A DNA stretch of 64,000 nucleotides from Mycobacterium lepromatosis. GTDB taxonomy: Bacteria > Actinomycetota > Actinomycetes > Mycobacteriales > Mycobacteriaceae. Position numbers and translations under genes: made by a program. Under the pieces are notes generated by a model. That model had not been told where the DNA came from. It saw nothing but the letters and a program-made list of their open reading frames with translations, and ran no database searches. This document shows positions 23,749-34,540 of this stretch, piece after piece; the first letter of the stretch is position 1; each line of letters begins with the position of its first letter. The stretch lies in NCBI RefSeq assembly GCF_000975265.2, contig NZ_CP083405.1, positions 1,736,001 through 1,800,000 of the forward strand, in the 5' to 3' direction.

Positions 23749-24520
23749 CGGTCTTGCGGTACGAGTGATTCCCTGTCTGGACGTCGATTGCGGGCGGGTG
23801 GTTAAAGGGGTCAATTTCAAGAACCTCCGAGATGCGGGTGATATCGTGGAGTTGGCTGCTACCTACGACGCTGAAGGTGCCGACGAGCTGGCTTTTCTTG
23901 ACGTGACTGCGTCCTCGTCGGGCAGGTGCAACATGCTGGAGGTAGTGCGCTGCACCGCTGAACAGGTGTTCATCCCTCTGACGGTCGGAGGTGGGGTGCG
24001 TACGGTCGCAGACGTCGACGTGTTGCTGCGTGCGGGAGCTGACAAGGTGGCGGTCAACACCTCCGCAATCGCTCATCCTGAACTATTGGCTGACATGGCA
24101 AGGCAATTCGGTTCCCAATGCATCGTGTTGTCTGTCGATGCGCGCACGGTACCCACTGGATCAGCCCCAACACCTTCCGGGTGGGAGGTCACTACTCATG
24201 GCGGTCGTCGCGGCACCGGTATCGACGCTGTTGAGTGGGCGGCTCGTGGGGTCGACCTCGGAGTGGGGGAAATCCTGCTGAACTCGATGGACGCTGACGG
24301 CACTAAAACTGGGTTCGACTTGGCGATGCTGCGGGCCGTTCGCGCCGCGGTTACGGTGCCAATCATAGCCAGTGGCGGCGCCGGGGCAACCGAACATTTC
24401 GTGCCAGCGGTTACGGCCGGTGCTGATGCGGTTTTGGCGGCCAGTGTCTTTCATTTCCGAGAGCTGACGATCGGGCAGGTCAAAGACGCTATGGCCGCAG
24501 CAGGGATCGCGGTGCGATGA
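23735..24520 (+). CDS. hisF: Imidazole glycerol phosphate synthase, cyclase subunit HisF
   Basis: TIM-barrel cyclase that pairs with HisH. From ATG 23735 it has 261 residues, close to the 267 of M. tuberculosis. [19 protein letters not shown] carries catalytic Asp and Lys residues; [24 protein letters not shown] with the second catalytic Asp, and [12 protein letters not shown] follow. The frame is open a little upstream, but that lies in the impA remnant. It overlaps hisI by 4 bases. Intact. Confidence 0.94.
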   Translation: MYSGNGLAVRVIPCLDVDCGRVVKGVNFKNLRDAGDIVELAATYDAEGADELAFLDVTASSSGRCNMLEVVRCTAEQVFIPLTVGGGVRTVADVDVLLRAGADKVAVNTSAIAHPELLADMARQFGSQCIVLSVDARTVPTGSAPTPSGWEVTTHGGRRGTGIDAVEWAARGVDLGVGEILLNSMDADGTKTGFDLAMLRAVRAAVTVPIIASGGAGATEHFVPAVTAGADAVLAASVFHFRELTIGQVKDAMAAAGIAVR

Positions 24521-24864
24521 CACTCGACCCAGACATTGCCGCGCGCCTCAAGCGCAACGCCGAAGGTTTATTCACTGCCGTCGTACAGGAGCGCTCCAGC
24601 GGTGACGTGCTAATGGTCGCCTGGATGGACGACCAAGCATTGGCCCGCACCCTGGAAACCCGTGAGGCGAACTACTATTCGCGATCTCGTGCCGAGCAGT
24701 GGATCAAGGGAGCGACCTCCGGCAACACACAGCATGTCCACTCGGTGCGCCTGGATTGCGACGGCGACACAGTGTTGTTGACGGTCGACCAGGTCGGCGG
24801 AGCTTGCCATACCGGCGCTCACAGTTGTTTCGATGCTGCAATGCTGTTAGCCCCTCAGGATTAG
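24517..24864 (+). CDS. hisI: Phosphoribosyl-AMP cyclohydrolase
   Basis: Zinc metalloenzyme opening the adenine ring of PR-AMP, the third histidine step. 115 residues, monofunctional (hisE is separate in mycobacteria). [12 protein letters not shown] near residue 28, [16 protein letters not shown] metal site and [12 protein letters not shown] with the zinc Cys residues. Overlaps hisF by 4 bases and ends the his operon. Intact. Confidence 0.95.
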   Translation: MTLDPDIAARLKRNAEGLFTAVVQERSSGDVLMVAWMDDQALARTLETREANYYSRSRAEQWIKGATSGNTQHVHSVRLDCDGDTVLLTVDQVGGACHTGAHSCFDAAMLLAPQD

Positions 24865-25275
24865 CCGGCGCCTCATCTATGCCTTTAGTGAGGTGCGGTA
24901 TCCAATCTGTTGGCCGCGGCTATCGCTGCGTGGGTCCATTCGTGTCAGAAAACGGCTGGGTGAATATGATGGCGGAGAATAACCTCGACATCCACTACAT
25001 TTCTTTTCCAAGGGTTACGGCCGCAGGTACTCGGAAAGGAGAAGGCTGGTTCGTCTGTGGCGATAGCAAGAATGGGGTTGGTATCGGTCAAGCTGTTTGC
25101 GCGCCTAGTGTCCTAGATCCATTTGACTGGCTTGAAGCCTCCTAAAGTTCTTGGCATACTCTATCCATAAGCGGGTGTTGCGTCTATATGTAGAGTTTGG
25201 TGATTGCTCTGTTCACGGTGAGGTGTTCGGCCGGGTTGAGTACGGCCTGATTGATTGGCGACTTGGCTGGTTAAC
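24865..25275. other. Spacer after hisI with one unassigned open frame
   Basis: About 410 bases. A plus-strand frame starts with ATG 24879 and runs 88 codons to 25145 (it contains VSENGWVNMMAENNLD and GEGWFVCGDSKNGVGIG). I recognise no family, there is no clear ribosome site, and it may be a chance frame or the end of a lost gene. The remainder to 25275 shows nothing. Confidence 0.3.
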
Positions 25276-26300
25276 TTAATCGCCGGCGTTGATGAGGTGC
25301 GTCGCGATGGCCTGTTGATGAGCGCGGGCGCCGCGTATCCAGGTACCCACGACCACGGCTAACGCAAACTTATGCAACAATGGCCACCACAATGAGTATA
25401 GCCGGTCCCAGCCGGCTAGCGCGCATTTTTCGTAGGTTGCTGCAGTAGGCTTCGCTATGATCGGTGTCGGTCCGACGATGATTTTGGTGGTGTCTACCTC
25501 GCCGGCCGGGGTGGTTAAAAATTGGTCGGCCAGTGAGGACACGAAGTCCGCACATTTCGGACAATGTGTATCGGGTTTTTTCGTCAGCGCTTTGTTTGTG
25601 TAGTGACGGCGTCAAGTTCTGCTCATTCAGGTCGCCGCTCACTAGATCTAGTGGAGGTGGTGCCAACAGGTGTTGGCTCATCACCACCGCCGGGTTGGAG
25701 CGCTGGAAAGCGGCCGACTCAGTCAGTAGGTTAAATGCGGTGCAGTCAAGTATATAATAATACTTTAGATTTAGTCTACTCTGTGTCTCGCATGTCGAGA
25801 TCTTCATCCTATATTTGTTCGGGCGCGCAGTAGGTGGTGGTCACTACCAACATGTTTGTCGAGGTTGAGCCGTTAAATTCTTGTCTTACCCCAGCTCGCT
25901 GGTGATACCGAAATCGGTGATCAGGTCCCTGCCATCGCTCAGGGCGATAATAGTTGGCCGGCGTAACGTTACAATGCAAAAGTCCCCGTGCATGGGTGTG
26001 AGCATAGAGCGTTGAGCAACGGCTGAAATTATCTCCACGACGTTTGCTCGCGGCATCGGGTCCTTCCACTTAGTCCATTAAGATCTACAATTGTTCCTGG
26101 TAGTTGCCGTGGTCGTGGATCCCAACGATATGCTCATGGTACACGCTCGCGGTCATGTCGGCTTCCTGGTTTAAGCGTTTACTAAATTCGAGATTCCTGG
26201 CAGGTCGCTGGGCAAGATTTTGACAGCATCGTGGCGCGGTAGCCTCGAAATCCTGCGCCAGATACACCGGACCCATCTCACCAGCTCCTCAGACACCGCA
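25276..26300 (-). pseudogene. Membrane Ser/Thr protein kinase (PknF/PknJ-like), decayed
   Basis: Remnant of a Hanks-type receptor kinase. From 26276 downwards: MGPVYLAQD (glycine-loop end), FSKRLNQEADMTASVYHEHIVGIHDHGNYQEQL, then YAHTHARGLLHCNVTPAN where the catalytic HRDVKPAN would be, and TTYCAPEQ of subdomain VIII. Further down, a low-similarity tail with one hydrophobic stretch (LHKFALAVVVG) suggests the transmembrane anchor. The catalytic Asp and several frames are lost. No kinase lies between hisI and chaA in M. tuberculosis, so this is either lineage-specific or lost there. Confidence 0.7.
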
Positions 26301-26474
26301 CGATGGGTGTATCCGGCGCAGTCCTATTTGGCCATCGTTTTGCAACCTGTGAACATCCTACTGAGGGTGTTGCGTCGGCACTTCAGTAATCACAGGAGAG
26401 TGGCGCCGGTCACAGTGGTTCCGTGTTTGCCCCGCTGGGGAGTCGGTAGGTGACTTCGGTGAGAATGGCGGGCG

Positions 26475-27569
26475 ATGTTGAAACGGATATCCTGGACTGC
26501 GCTGGTACCGCTGTTTGCTCTGGCCATGCTGGCATCGACCTGGGGCAGGGAGATCGGTCCGTTCGTGACTGCTTTACAGGCGGCATTGCTGACCGGCGCT
26601 GTGCTTGCTGCGGTTCATCATGCGGAGGTGGTCGCGCACCGGGTTGGTGAACCGTTTGGGTCGTTGGTGCTCGCTGCAGCGGTGACGGTCATCGAAGTGG
26701 CTCTCATCGTCACGCTCATGGCCTCTGGTGAAAACGAATCATGGACGCTGGCCAGGGACACCGCGTTCGCTGCGCTAATGATCACCACTAACGGGATTGC
26801 GGGTTTTTCGCTGTTGCTGGGGTCCCGGCGCTACGGTGTGACGTTGTTCAACGCCCACGGCAGCGGGGCTGCGCTGGCCACGCTCACGACGTTGGCGACG
26901 TTAAGCCTGGTTCTGCCCACTTTCACTACTAGTCACCGTGGCAATGAGTTCTCACCTGGCCAGCTGGTCTTCGCTGCCGTCGCTTCGTTAGGGCTTTACC
27001 TGCTGTTTGTATTCACACAAACTATCCGGCATCGCGACTTTTTTCTTCCTGTCGCACAGAAGGGCCAAAAAGTCCTGTTCGAAGAGGATGAAAGCCATGC
27101 CGATCCACCCAGCGCCCGGTCTGCGCTGATCAGCCTCGCACTGCTGCTTGTTGCGCTGATCGCGGTGGTGGGTCTGGCCGAACTGCAGTCGTCAGTAATC
27201 GAACACTTGGTGACAGCAATTGGCTTCCCCCAGCCATTCGTTGGTGTAGTGATCGCCATGCTGGTGCTGTTACCAGAAACGCTTGCTGCGGTGCGTGCGG
27301 CACGTCGAGGTCGCATCCAGACCAGCCTGAACCTGGCTTACGGCTCGGCTATGGCCAGCATTGGGCTGACCATTCCGGCCATCACACTGGCTTCCATCTG
27401 GCTTACCGGACCGTTGATACTCGGCCTGGGCCCGACCCAGTTGGTGTTGTTGGCTCTGACCGTCGTAATAAGCGTGCTGACCGTGGTGCCTGGGCGAGCT
27501 ACCCGACTCCAGGGCGAGGTGCATCTAGTACTGCTCGCCGCTTTCGTATTTTTGGCGATCATCCCGTAA
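26475..27569 (+). CDS. chaA: Cation/proton antiporter ChaA-like (CaCA family)
   Basis: Integral membrane Ca2+ (Na+,K+)/H+ antiporter of the CaCA superfamily. 364 residues with about ten hydrophobic helices in two repeats. The conserved acidic ion-binding residues appear in TVIEVALIVTLMASG near residue 76 and in MLVLLPETLAAVRAARRG near residue 265. Ortholog of Rv1607, in the same order after hisI as in M. tuberculosis. Intact. Start ATG 26475 chosen; the ion specificity is inferred from family. Confidence 0.85.
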   Translation: MLKRISWTALVPLFALAMLASTWGREIGPFVTALQAALLTGAVLAAVHHAEVVAHRVGEPFGSLVLAAAVTVIEVALIVTLMASGENESWTLARDTAFAALMITTNGIAGFSLLLGSRRYGVTLFNAHGSGAALATLTTLATLSLVLPTFTTSHRGNEFSPGQLVFAAVASLGLYLLFVFTQTIRHRDFFLPVAQKGQKVLFEEDESHADPPSARSALISLALLLVALIAVVGLAELQSSVIEHLVTAIGFPQPFVGVVIAMLVLLPETLAAVRAARRGRIQTSLNLAYGSAMASIGLTIPAITLASIWLTGPLILGLGPTQLVLLALTVVISVLTVVPGRATRLQGEVHLVLLAAFVFLAIIP

Positions 27570-27598
27570 AAAGCGGGTAGCATCGGCGGCTTGAAGAA

Positions 27599-28080
27599 TT
27601 AATCGGTCGATCTGGCCAGCAGAGTCTCTAGCGCCTTTGTCGGCATGGGTGTCTACGCTTAATTCGCTAGAGATCACATTGGACACCTTGCGGTCGTTGT
27701 CTATGACATAAGGTTGCGCGTTTAGCCGGAATTAAGTTTGCCAAGCAAACCGCGCTTAACGCCGAATCGGATGGCCACTCTGCCGTTGGTGTCCGACAAC
27801 AGAGGGTAGTTGAAATTCTGGGTGTTGGCGAACTCGGCTTGTTTGTGAAACAGTATTTGGTGCTGATGCCGACCTGGCCAACCCTGGCCGTGGCGAATTC
27901 TTTCGCAAAGTCGCGGAAAGGGCATGCTTCCTTGGTGTAGCCAGGTGCCATCGCCACTGGATGAAAGAACAGAACTACGGACTCGTCGGCAAGCAGCGCG
28001 TTGAGTTGACGCAGCGTTTCGGTTTGACTTTATTTGCTTGACTGGAGAAGTGCGAAATCAATGGTGGTGTCACCGGATTT
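27599..28080 (-). pseudogene. bcpB: Peroxiredoxin BcpB, decayed
   Basis: Remnant of a bacterioferritin-comigratory-type peroxiredoxin (Rv1608c). From the high end: LRQLNALLADESVVLFFHP, then MAPGYTKEACPFRDFAKEF, where the peroxidatic Cys stands; the usual Thr-x-x-Cys spacing is altered. Then VGQVGIST, YPLLSD and KRGLLGKL in shifting frames, and the end DRKVSNVI region near 27690. Convergent with chaA. At least three frameshifts remove function. Confidence 0.75.
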
Positions 28081-28203
28081 TCATGGCGGCTACACTGCAT
28101 ATAGTGCAATGGCCCGCACGCGCGTCTACACAGCGACACGCCATATAAGGCGGTAGTTTTAGGAACGTTCGGACGTGATCAGCCTATCTGCAAGGATGAA
28201 CCG

Positions 28204-29793
28204 GTGCATACCCACCTCGCCTCCACCACGTCACGTGAGGACTTTCGCCAGCTAGCTGCCGATCACCGGGTGGTTCCAGTGACCCGCAAGGTCTTGGCTG
28301 ATAGCGAGACGCCACTATCGGCATACCGCAAGCTTGCTGCTAATCGTCCGAGCACCTTCCTACTGGAGTCGGCCGAGAACGGCAGATCCTGGTCGCAGTG
28401 GTCGTTCATTGGTGTGGGTGCGCCATCGGCTTTGACAATTCGTGACGGCGAAGCGGTGTGGCTGGGTACTGTGCCGCAGGACGCGCCCACTGGCGGTGAA
28501 CCCCTGCATGTCTTGCAGGCCACGCTCGAGTTACTGGCCACCGCGGCAATACCCGGGTTGCCACCGCTATCGAGTGGCATGGTGGGTTTCTTCGCCTACG
28601 ACATGGTGCGGAGCCTGGAACGCCTGCCTGAACTGGCCCTAAATGATCTGCAGTTGCCCGATATGCTGTTGCTTTTAGCCACCGATGTAGCGGCCGTTGA
28701 CCATCACGAGGGCACGATCACCCTGATCGCTAACGCTGTGAACTGGAACGGCACCGATGATCGGGTAGATCAGGCATACGACGATGCGATCGGGCGCTTG
28801 GACGTAATGACCGCAGCACTGGGTCAGCCGCTGCCGTCGACCGTTGCCACGTTCAGCCGGCCTGACCCTCGGCGCCGAGCGCAGTACACCATCGAGGAAT
28901 ATGGTGCGATCGTCGACCACCTCGTCGACCAGATCGCGGCCGGTGAGGTCTTTCAAGTGGTGCCTTCGCAGCGCTTCGAGGTGGATACCGATGTCGATCC
29001 GATCGATGTTTATCGCATGCTGCGGGTCACCAACCCTAGCCCTTACATGTATCTGCTGCATGTGCCGAATAACGATGGTGCAACTGGCTTTTCGATCGTC
29101 GGATCTAGTCCGGAGGCATTGGTGACCGTCAAGGACGGTTGGGCGACGACGCATCCGATCGCTGGAACCCGCTGGCGAGGTCAGACCGAAGAAGAGGATC
29201 AGCTACTGGAAAAAGAGCTGCTCGCCGACGAGAAGGAACGAGCAGAGCACTTAATGCTTGTCGATCTAGGTCGCAACGATCTTGGTCGGGTTTGTACGCC
29301 AGGCACTATACGTGTAGAGGATTACAGCCACATTGAACGTTACAGTCACGTAATGCACATGGTGTCCAAGGTGACTGGGCTGCTCGGTGAGGGTCGCACC
29401 GCCCTGGACGCGGTGACCGCCTGCTTCCCCGCCGGCACGCTGTCGGGTGCGCCAAAGGTGCGGTCCATGGAGCTGATCGAGGAAGTGGAGAAGACGCGTC
29501 GTGGCCTTTATGGTGGGGTGGTCGGTTACCTCGACTTTGCTGGTAACGCCGACTTCGCGATAGCAATCCGTACGGCGCTAATGCGCGACGGCATCGCGTA
29601 TGTACAAGCTGGCGGTGGGATAGTAGCCGACTCCAACGGGTCCTACGAATATATCGAGGCGAGTAACAAGGCTCGAGCGGTATTGAACGCTATCGCCGCT
29701 GCCGAGACGTTAACTGCCTTGGACTTCGGGTGTAGCCCCGTCCCTGGCAGCTATGCCGCCAGGGACGGGGCTGGCAATCCAGGGAGGCTGTGA
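28204..29793 (+). CDS. trpE: Anthranilate synthase component I
   Basis: Makes anthranilate from chorismate, the first committed tryptophan step. 529 residues (M. tuberculosis 516). Feedback-inhibition LLES motif near residue 52 ([12 protein letters not shown]); catalytic core with [43 protein letters not shown] and [11 protein letters not shown]. The last 20 or so residues differ from the M. tuberculosis tail and are encoded by a perfect hairpin (29734-29772). Start GTG 28204. TGA overlaps the next ATG (TGATG). Product glutaminase TrpG is not in this window. Confidence 0.95.
   Translation: MHTHLASTTSREDFRQLAADHRVVPVTRKVLADSETPLSAYRKLAANRPSTFLLESAENGRSWSQWSFIGVGAPSALTIRDGEAVWLGTVPQDAPTGGEPLHVLQATLELLATAAIPGLPPLSSGMVGFFAYDMVRSLERLPELALNDLQLPDMLLLLATDVAAVDHHEGTITLIANAVNWNGTDDRVDQAYDDAIGRLDVMTAALGQPLPSTVATFSRPDPRRRAQYTIEEYGAIVDHLVDQIAAGEVFQVVPSQRFEVDTDVDPIDVYRMLRVTNPSPYMYLLHVPNNDGATGFSIVGSSPEALVTVKDGWATTHPIAGTRWRGQTEEEDQLLEKELLADEKERAEHLMLVDLGRNDLGRVCTPGTIRVEDYSHIERYSHVMHMVSKVTGLLGEGRTALDAVTACFPAGTLSGAPKVRSMELIEEVEKTRRGLYGGVVGYLDFAGNADFAIAIRTALMRDGIAYVQAGGGIVADSNGSYEYIEASNKARAVLNAIAAAETLTALDFGCSPVPGSYAARDGAGNPGRL
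29734..29772 (+). repeat. Perfect 15-bp inverted repeat at the trpE 3' end
   Basis: Left arm 29734-29748 (AGCCCCGTCCCTGGC) is exactly complementary to the right arm 29758-29772, with a 9-base loop. The stem is 11/15 G+C. It is in the coding frame of trpE and ends about 20 bases before the trpE stop. No T-run follows, so a classical terminator is unlikely; an RNA-processing or translation-coupling structure, or a small palindromic insertion, is possible. Confidence 0.85.
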
Positions 29794-30587
29794 TGGCTCC
29801 TGATACCAAGAGCGCCCGGGCTGGCCGGCTGACGATCCGAATAGCGCAGTTGTTGCTGGTGGTTGGCGCCGGCGCGCTGTGGACGGCGGCCCGGCTGCCC
29901 TGGGTCGTTATTCGATCGTTCGACGGGTTGGGTCCGCCAAAGGAGGTGGTTCTCTCCGGAGCGTCATGGTCGACGGCGCTGCTGCCGTTAGCGCTTCTCA
30001 TGCTGGCCGCGACTGTCGCAGCAATCGCAGTGCGCGGTTGGCCGTTGCGGGTGTTGGCAGGTCTGCTGGCAGTGGCTAGCTTCCTGGCCGGCTATTTGGG
30101 TGTCAGCCTGTGGGTGCTGCCGGATGTAACGGTGCGCGGAGCTATCCTGGTGCACGTCTCGTTGCTGTCGCTGGTAGACAGCCAACGGCACTATCTGGGC
30201 GCAGGGGTTGTGTTGGCAGCTTCTGGGTGCGCTCTAATTGCTGCTGTTTTATTGATGTGGTCGGCTTCCGTCATCGGACCCGCCCGCCAGGGCACATCCA
30301 AATACGTGACTCTAGCCCAACGCCGTTCGATTGCGCGGCGTGACGGTGCCACGACGGCGATCCCGCAGATATCAGAGCGGATGATCTGGGATGCGCTTGA
30401 CGAAGGTCGAGACCTGACGGGCCGACCCCGCGAGCCGGACACCGAGGGGCGGTGGTGGACCGCGTACCGACGGTCGCTACCCTTCATGAACGTCGTCAAA
30501 ATCGGCGGGGGACCGTGTTCGGTGTCCGGTCGGTGGGTGACAAGTGGGAAAGGAAACGACACTCATGTGTCCGGCAACTGTGCTTGA
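29793..30587 (+). CDS. Trp-associated membrane protein (TIGR02234-type, Rv1610 ortholog)
   Basis: A 264-residue actinobacterial membrane protein always found inside trp operons; role unknown. Four hydrophobic helices at about residues 12-30, 50-68, 75-95 and 130-155, then a hydrophilic tail ([15 protein letters not shown]). Start ATG 29793 overlaps the trpE stop. Its 3' end overlaps the trpC start at 30565. Intact. Confidence 0.82.
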   Translation: MAPDTKSARAGRLTIRIAQLLLVVGAGALWTAARLPWVVIRSFDGLGPPKEVVLSGASWSTALLPLALLMLAATVAAIAVRGWPLRVLAGLLAVASFLAGYLGVSLWVLPDVTVRGAILVHVSLLSLVDSQRHYLGAGVVLAASGCALIAAVLLMWSASVIGPARQGTSKYVTLAQRRSIARRDGATTAIPQISERMIWDALDEGRDLTGRPREPDTEGRWWTAYRRSLPFMNVVKIGGGPCSVSGRWVTSGKGNDTHVSGNCA

Positions 30588-31383
30588 CTCCATCCTAAAG
30601 GGGGTCCGGGCCGATGTTGCCGCACGCGAAGCCTGTATCAGCCTGTCCGAAATCAAAGCAGCCGCTGCGGCCGCACCAGCACCGCTAGACGTTATGGCTG
30701 CTTTACGTGAGCCCGGTATTGGTGTTATCGCCGAGGTCAAGCGCGCCAGTCCATCGGTGGGTCCATTAGCCACCATCGCTGACCCGGCAAAGCTGGCCCA
30801 GGCTTACGAGGACGGCGGTGCTCGGATCATCAGCGTTTTGACTGAGAAACGTCGCTTTAATGGTTCACTCGACGACCTCGATGCGGTACGTGCCGCGGTC
30901 TCAGTACCAGTATTGCGCAAAGACTTTGTGGTGCAGCCTTATCAGATCCATGAGGCGCGTGCGCACGGTGCTGATATGTTGTTGCTGATCGTTGCTGCGT
31001 TGGACCAATCGGCGCTGATGTCGATGCTGGACCGCACCGAATCACTTGGTATGATTGCTCTCGTCGAAGTTCGCACGGAACAAGAAGCGGACCGGGCCCT
31101 AAAGGCGGGGGCCAAGGTGATAGGTGTAAACGCTCGCAATTTAATGACGTTAGAAGTGGACCGGGATTGTTTCTCGCGAATTGCGCCCGGTCTGCCAAGT
31201 AACGTGATCAGGATCGCCGAATCCGGTGTACGTGGCACCGCAGATCTGTTGGCTTACGCTGGTGCGGGAGCTGACGCCGTATTGGTCGGCGAAGGCCTGG
31301 TGAAAAGTGGTGACCCACGTGCAGCGGTTGCCGATCTGGTCACCGCAGGCACCCACCCATCATGCCCAAAACCGGCTCGCTAG
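30565..31383 (+). CDS. trpC: Indole-3-glycerol phosphate synthase
   Basis: TIM-barrel enzyme converting CdRP to indole glycerol phosphate. From ATG 30565 it has 272 residues, the M. tuberculosis length. Signature [15 protein letters not shown] near residue 52, [49 protein letters not shown] and IAESGVRG. An in-frame GTG at 30544 is an alternative. Monofunctional: it carries no TrpF domain. Intact. Confidence 0.95.
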   Translation: MCPATVLDSILKGVRADVAAREACISLSEIKAAAAAAPAPLDVMAALREPGIGVIAEVKRASPSVGPLATIADPAKLAQAYEDGGARIISVLTEKRRFNGSLDDLDAVRAAVSVPVLRKDFVVQPYQIHEARAHGADMLLLIVAALDQSALMSMLDRTESLGMIALVEVRTEQEADRALKAGAKVIGVNARNLMTLEVDRDCFSRIAPGLPSNVIRIAESGVRGTADLLAYAGAGADAVLVGEGLVKSGDPRAAVADLVTAGTHPSCPKPAR

Positions 31384-31449
31384 TCATTTGCTGAGATCCA
31401 GTGGTGAAACATTGAGCCTTATCCGCCGGCTGTCTGTTGAGTTTTGGTG

Positions 31450-32700
31450 ATGCCAAATCTATCCCGTTTTAGCGTGGCCATCTCCGAACCCACTCGCCAC
31501 GACCCCGATTCGGGCGGGCATTTTGGTGGCCCCGATGGTTATGGCGGTCGCTATGTCCCCGAAGCGCTGATGGCGGTGATCGAGGAGGTCACCGCCGCCT
31601 ACGAGAAGGAACGCGTCAATCAGGACTTTCTGGACCTGTTGAACAAGTTGCAGACACACTATGCTGGCCGGCCGTCGCTGCTATATGAAGCTACTCGGCT
31701 TAGCGAGTACGCTGGCTCGGCGCGCATCTTCCTCAAGCGAGAAGACCTGAACCACACTGGTTCTCACAAGATCAACAATGTTCTTGGTCAGACATTGCTG
31801 GCCCAACGAATGGGCAAGACGCGAGTGATCGCTGAGACGGGTGCCGGTCAGCACGGGGTAGCCACGGCGACGGCGTGTGCGCTGCTTGGCCTGGATTGTG
31901 TGATCTACATGGGTGCGGTTGACACTGCTCGGCAGGCACTCAACGTGGCGCGGATGCGGCTGCTGGGTGCCGAGGTCGTCTCGGTCGAGAGTGGCTCGCA
32001 AACGCTTAAGGACGCTATCAACGACGCGTTCCGGGATTGGGTTACTCATGCAGAGAACACTTACTACTGCTTCGGGACCGCTTCGGGACCCCATCCTTTT
32101 CCGACCATGGTGCGTGATTTGCAGCGCGTAATCGGCCTCGAGACACGTGGGCAAATCCAGGATCAGGCCGGCCGGTTACCGGATGCGGTCACGGCGTGCA
32201 TCGGCGGAGGATCCAACGCCATCGGAATCTTCCATGCGTTCCTCGATGATCTGGGTGTACGGCTGGTCGGGTTCGAGGCGGCCGGCGATGGCGTCGAGAC
32301 CGGTAGGCATGCTGCGACATTCACCGGTGGTTCGCCCGGAACGTTCCAGGGAACGTTCTCCTACCTGCTCCAGGACGATGACGGTCAGACCATCGAATCA
32401 CATTCGATCTCAGCAGGTCTGGACTATCCGGGGGTTGGTCCCGAGCATGCGTGGCTAAGGGAAACCGGACGCGCCGAATACCAACCAATTACCGATTCTG
32501 AGGCGATAGAGGGGTTTCGTTTACTGTGTCGCACCGAAGGTATTCTACCCGCCCTCGAGTCCGCGCATGCTGTCGCCGGTGCCCTCAAGTTGGGTTCTGA
32601 AATGGGCAAGGGTGCGGTCATAGTGGTGAACCTCTCGGGTCGCGGCGACAAAGATGTCGAGACAGCTGCAAAGTGGTTCGGCCTGCTGGGTAACAGATGA
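31450..32700 (+). CDS. trpB: Tryptophan synthase beta chain
   Basis: PLP enzyme joining indole and serine. From ATG 31450 it has 416 residues. PLP Lys107 in [13 protein letters not shown], substrate loop [32 protein letters not shown] phosphate site, and GRGDKD near the end. Alternative starts TTG 31444 and GTG 31447 directly precede. A 66-base gap follows trpC; the stop overlaps trpA. Intact. Confidence 0.95.
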   Translation: MPNLSRFSVAISEPTRHDPDSGGHFGGPDGYGGRYVPEALMAVIEEVTAAYEKERVNQDFLDLLNKLQTHYAGRPSLLYEATRLSEYAGSARIFLKREDLNHTGSHKINNVLGQTLLAQRMGKTRVIAETGAGQHGVATATACALLGLDCVIYMGAVDTARQALNVARMRLLGAEVVSVESGSQTLKDAINDAFRDWVTHAENTYYCFGTASGPHPFPTMVRDLQRVIGLETRGQIQDQAGRLPDAVTACIGGGSNAIGIFHAFLDDLGVRLVGFEAAGDGVETGRHAATFTGGSPGTFQGTFSYLLQDDDGQTIESHSISAGLDYPGVGPEHAWLRETGRAEYQPITDSEAIEGFRLLCRTEGILPALESAHAVAGALKLGSEMGKGAVIVVNLSGRGDKDVETAAKWFGLLGNR

Positions 32701-33509
32701 TGGTTGTGGATCAGAGCGAAACAAGTAGGCTTGGTACGGTTTTCGATTCGTGTCGTGCGGACAATCGCGCGGCACTGATTGGTTACCTGCCCACCGGTTA
32801 CCCCGATGTGCCTACTTCGGTGGACGGTATGATCGAACTCGTCGAATCTGGTTGCGACATCATTGAAGTCGGCGTGCCGTATTCGGATCCCGGCATGGAC
32901 GGTCCAACCATCGCTAGGGCCACTGAGGTTGCGCTTCGTGGGGGAGTGCGAGTCCGCGATACGCTAGCCGCGGTCGAGGAGATCAGCCAAGCTGGTGGAC
33001 GCGCTGTGGTGATGACGTATTGGAATCCTGTTTTGCGCTATGGGGTTTGTGCGTTTGCGCGGGATCTGGAGTCGGCTGGAGGGTATGGTCTGGTCATCCC
33101 CGATCTTATTCCCGACGAAGCACACCAATGGATCGCGGCATCCGAGAAGCATCGGTTGGATCGTATTTTTCTGGTGGCGCCGTCATCGACGCCTCGCCGG
33201 TTGGTGACCACGGTCGGGGTGTCGCGCGGATTTGTCTATGCGGTGTCTGCGATGGGTGTGACCGGGGAGCGTGACGCGGTGTCGCCGGTTGTGCCAGAAC
33301 TGGTGGCCAGGGTGAAGGCAGTATCTGACATTGCGGTCGGCGTAGGCCTGGGGGTGCGATCACGGGAGCAGGCTGCGCAGATTGGAGGCTACGCTGACGG
33401 TGTCATCGTTGGCTCCGCGTTGGTTTCGGCGCTGGGCGACGGTTTGCCTCGATTGCGTGCTCTCACTGAGGAACTCGCTGCTGGTGTGCGCCAAAGGACG
33501 TCCATGTGA
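32697..33509 (+). CDS. trpA: Tryptophan synthase alpha chain
   Basis: Cleaves indole glycerol phosphate and passes indole to TrpB. 270 residues, as in M. tuberculosis. Catalytic Glu in [19 protein letters not shown] and catalytic Asp in [14 protein letters not shown]; phosphate loop [12 protein letters not shown]. The start (ATG 32697 or 32700) overlaps the trpB TGA and the end overlaps the lgt GTG, so trpC-B-A-lgt form one transcriptional run. Intact. Confidence 0.95.
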   Translation: MMVVDQSETSRLGTVFDSCRADNRAALIGYLPTGYPDVPTSVDGMIELVESGCDIIEVGVPYSDPGMDGPTIARATEVALRGGVRVRDTLAAVEEISQAGGRAVVMTYWNPVLRYGVCAFARDLESAGGYGLVIPDLIPDEAHQWIAASEKHRLDRIFLVAPSSTPRRLVTTVGVSRGFVYAVSAMGVTGERDAVSPVVPELVARVKAVSDIAVGVGLGVRSREQAAQIGGYADGVIVGSALVSALGDGLPRLRALTEELAAGVRQRTSM

Positions 33510-34540
33510 CGAGGATGTTGCCCGGCTATTTTCCCAGCCCACCGCGTGGGGTGTGGCACCTTGGTCCGCTGCCGATTCGGGCGTACGCGCTGTTCATCAT
33601 ACTCGGCATCGTCGCTGCGCTAGTGGTCGGCGACCGGTGCTGGGAGGCTCGAGGTGGTGAGCGCGGCGTGACCTATGACATAGTGCTGTGGGCTGTGCCT
33701 TTCGGATTGGTTGGTGGCAGGCTCTATCACCTGGCTACTGATTGGCGAACCTACTTCGGGCAAAACGGTGCCGGGCTCGGTGCGGCGTTGCGAATCTGGG
33801 ACGGCGGCTTGGGCATATGGGGCGCCGTGGCTCTCGGCTGCGTGGGCGCGTGGCTTGGTTGTCGATGTCACCGAATTCCGTTGCCGGCATTCGGTGACGC
33901 GCTAGCTCCGGGAATCATTTTGGCACAGGCGATCGGCCGGTTAGGAAACTATTTCAATCAGGAGCTTTACGGCCGAGAAACCACGATGCCGTGGGGCTTA
34001 GAAATCTTCTACCGTCGAAATCCCGCGGGATACCTGGACCCACATTCGCTCGATGGTGTTTCGACTGGACAATTGGCGTTCGTCGTACAGCCGACATTTC
34101 TTTACGAATTGATCTGGGACGTTTTGGTATTCTTCGCGTTGATCTATGTAGACCGATGGTTCACCTTGGGCCACGGCCGACTGTTTGCAACCTATGTCGC
34201 TGCCTATTGCTTCGGACGGTTTTGGATCGAGCTGTTGCGCGACGACACGGCCACACACATCGCTGGAATCCGGATCAATTCGTTCACATCGACTTTCGTG
34301 TTCATTGGGGCTGTGGTTTATATCATCCTGGCGCCAACAGGGCGCGAGGAGCCTGAGACCCTTTGTGGTGCTGAATATGTCACCAGAGAAATTCCAGAAC
34401 CCGAGTCAGCGACTCAGCACGCGACTGTGGCTTCAGCCTCAGCTGCAACCACGGCGATGCTAGTTTTTACCGACGAAGAGTTGGCAGAAACGATAGAATC
34501 TGCCGAAGTCGTTGAGTCTGATGCAGAGCGCGAAGTGTGA
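33506..34540 (+). CDS. lgt: Prolipoprotein diacylglyceryl transferase
   Basis: Membrane enzyme adding diacylglycerol to lipobox cysteines, the first step of lipoprotein maturation. 344 residues with seven or so helices. Family motifs: PIRAYALFIILG, GGLGIWGAVALG, GRLGNYFNQELYG (signature) and HGRLFATYVAAYCFGRFWIELLR. Mycobacterial Lgt has a long acidic C-terminal extension; here a frameshift near 34520 ends the protein early, and the acidic tail continues in another frame to 34733 (VEQFTEEKEL, VDVEPEE). The membrane core is complete, so activity is probably kept. Confidence 0.92.
   Translation: MTRMLPGYFPSPPRGVWHLGPLPIRAYALFIILGIVAALVVGDRCWEARGGERGVTYDIVLWAVPFGLVGGRLYHLATDWRTYFGQNGAGLGAALRIWDGGLGIWGAVALGCVGAWLGCRCHRIPLPAFGDALAPGIILAQAIGRLGNYFNQELYGRETTMPWGLEIFYRRNPAGYLDPHSLDGVSTGQLAFVVQPTFLYELIWDVLVFFALIYVDRWFTLGHGRLFATYVAAYCFGRFWIELLRDDTATHIAGIRINSFTSTFVFIGAVVYIILAPTGREEPETLCGAEYVTREIPEPESATQHATVASASAATTAMLVFTDEELAETIESAEVVESDAEREV

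Noticed and set aside
29734-29772. Intrinsic terminator between trpE and the next gene
   Set aside because: There is no T-run after the stem, it is inside the trpE coding frame, and the downstream trp genes are coupled by overlap.
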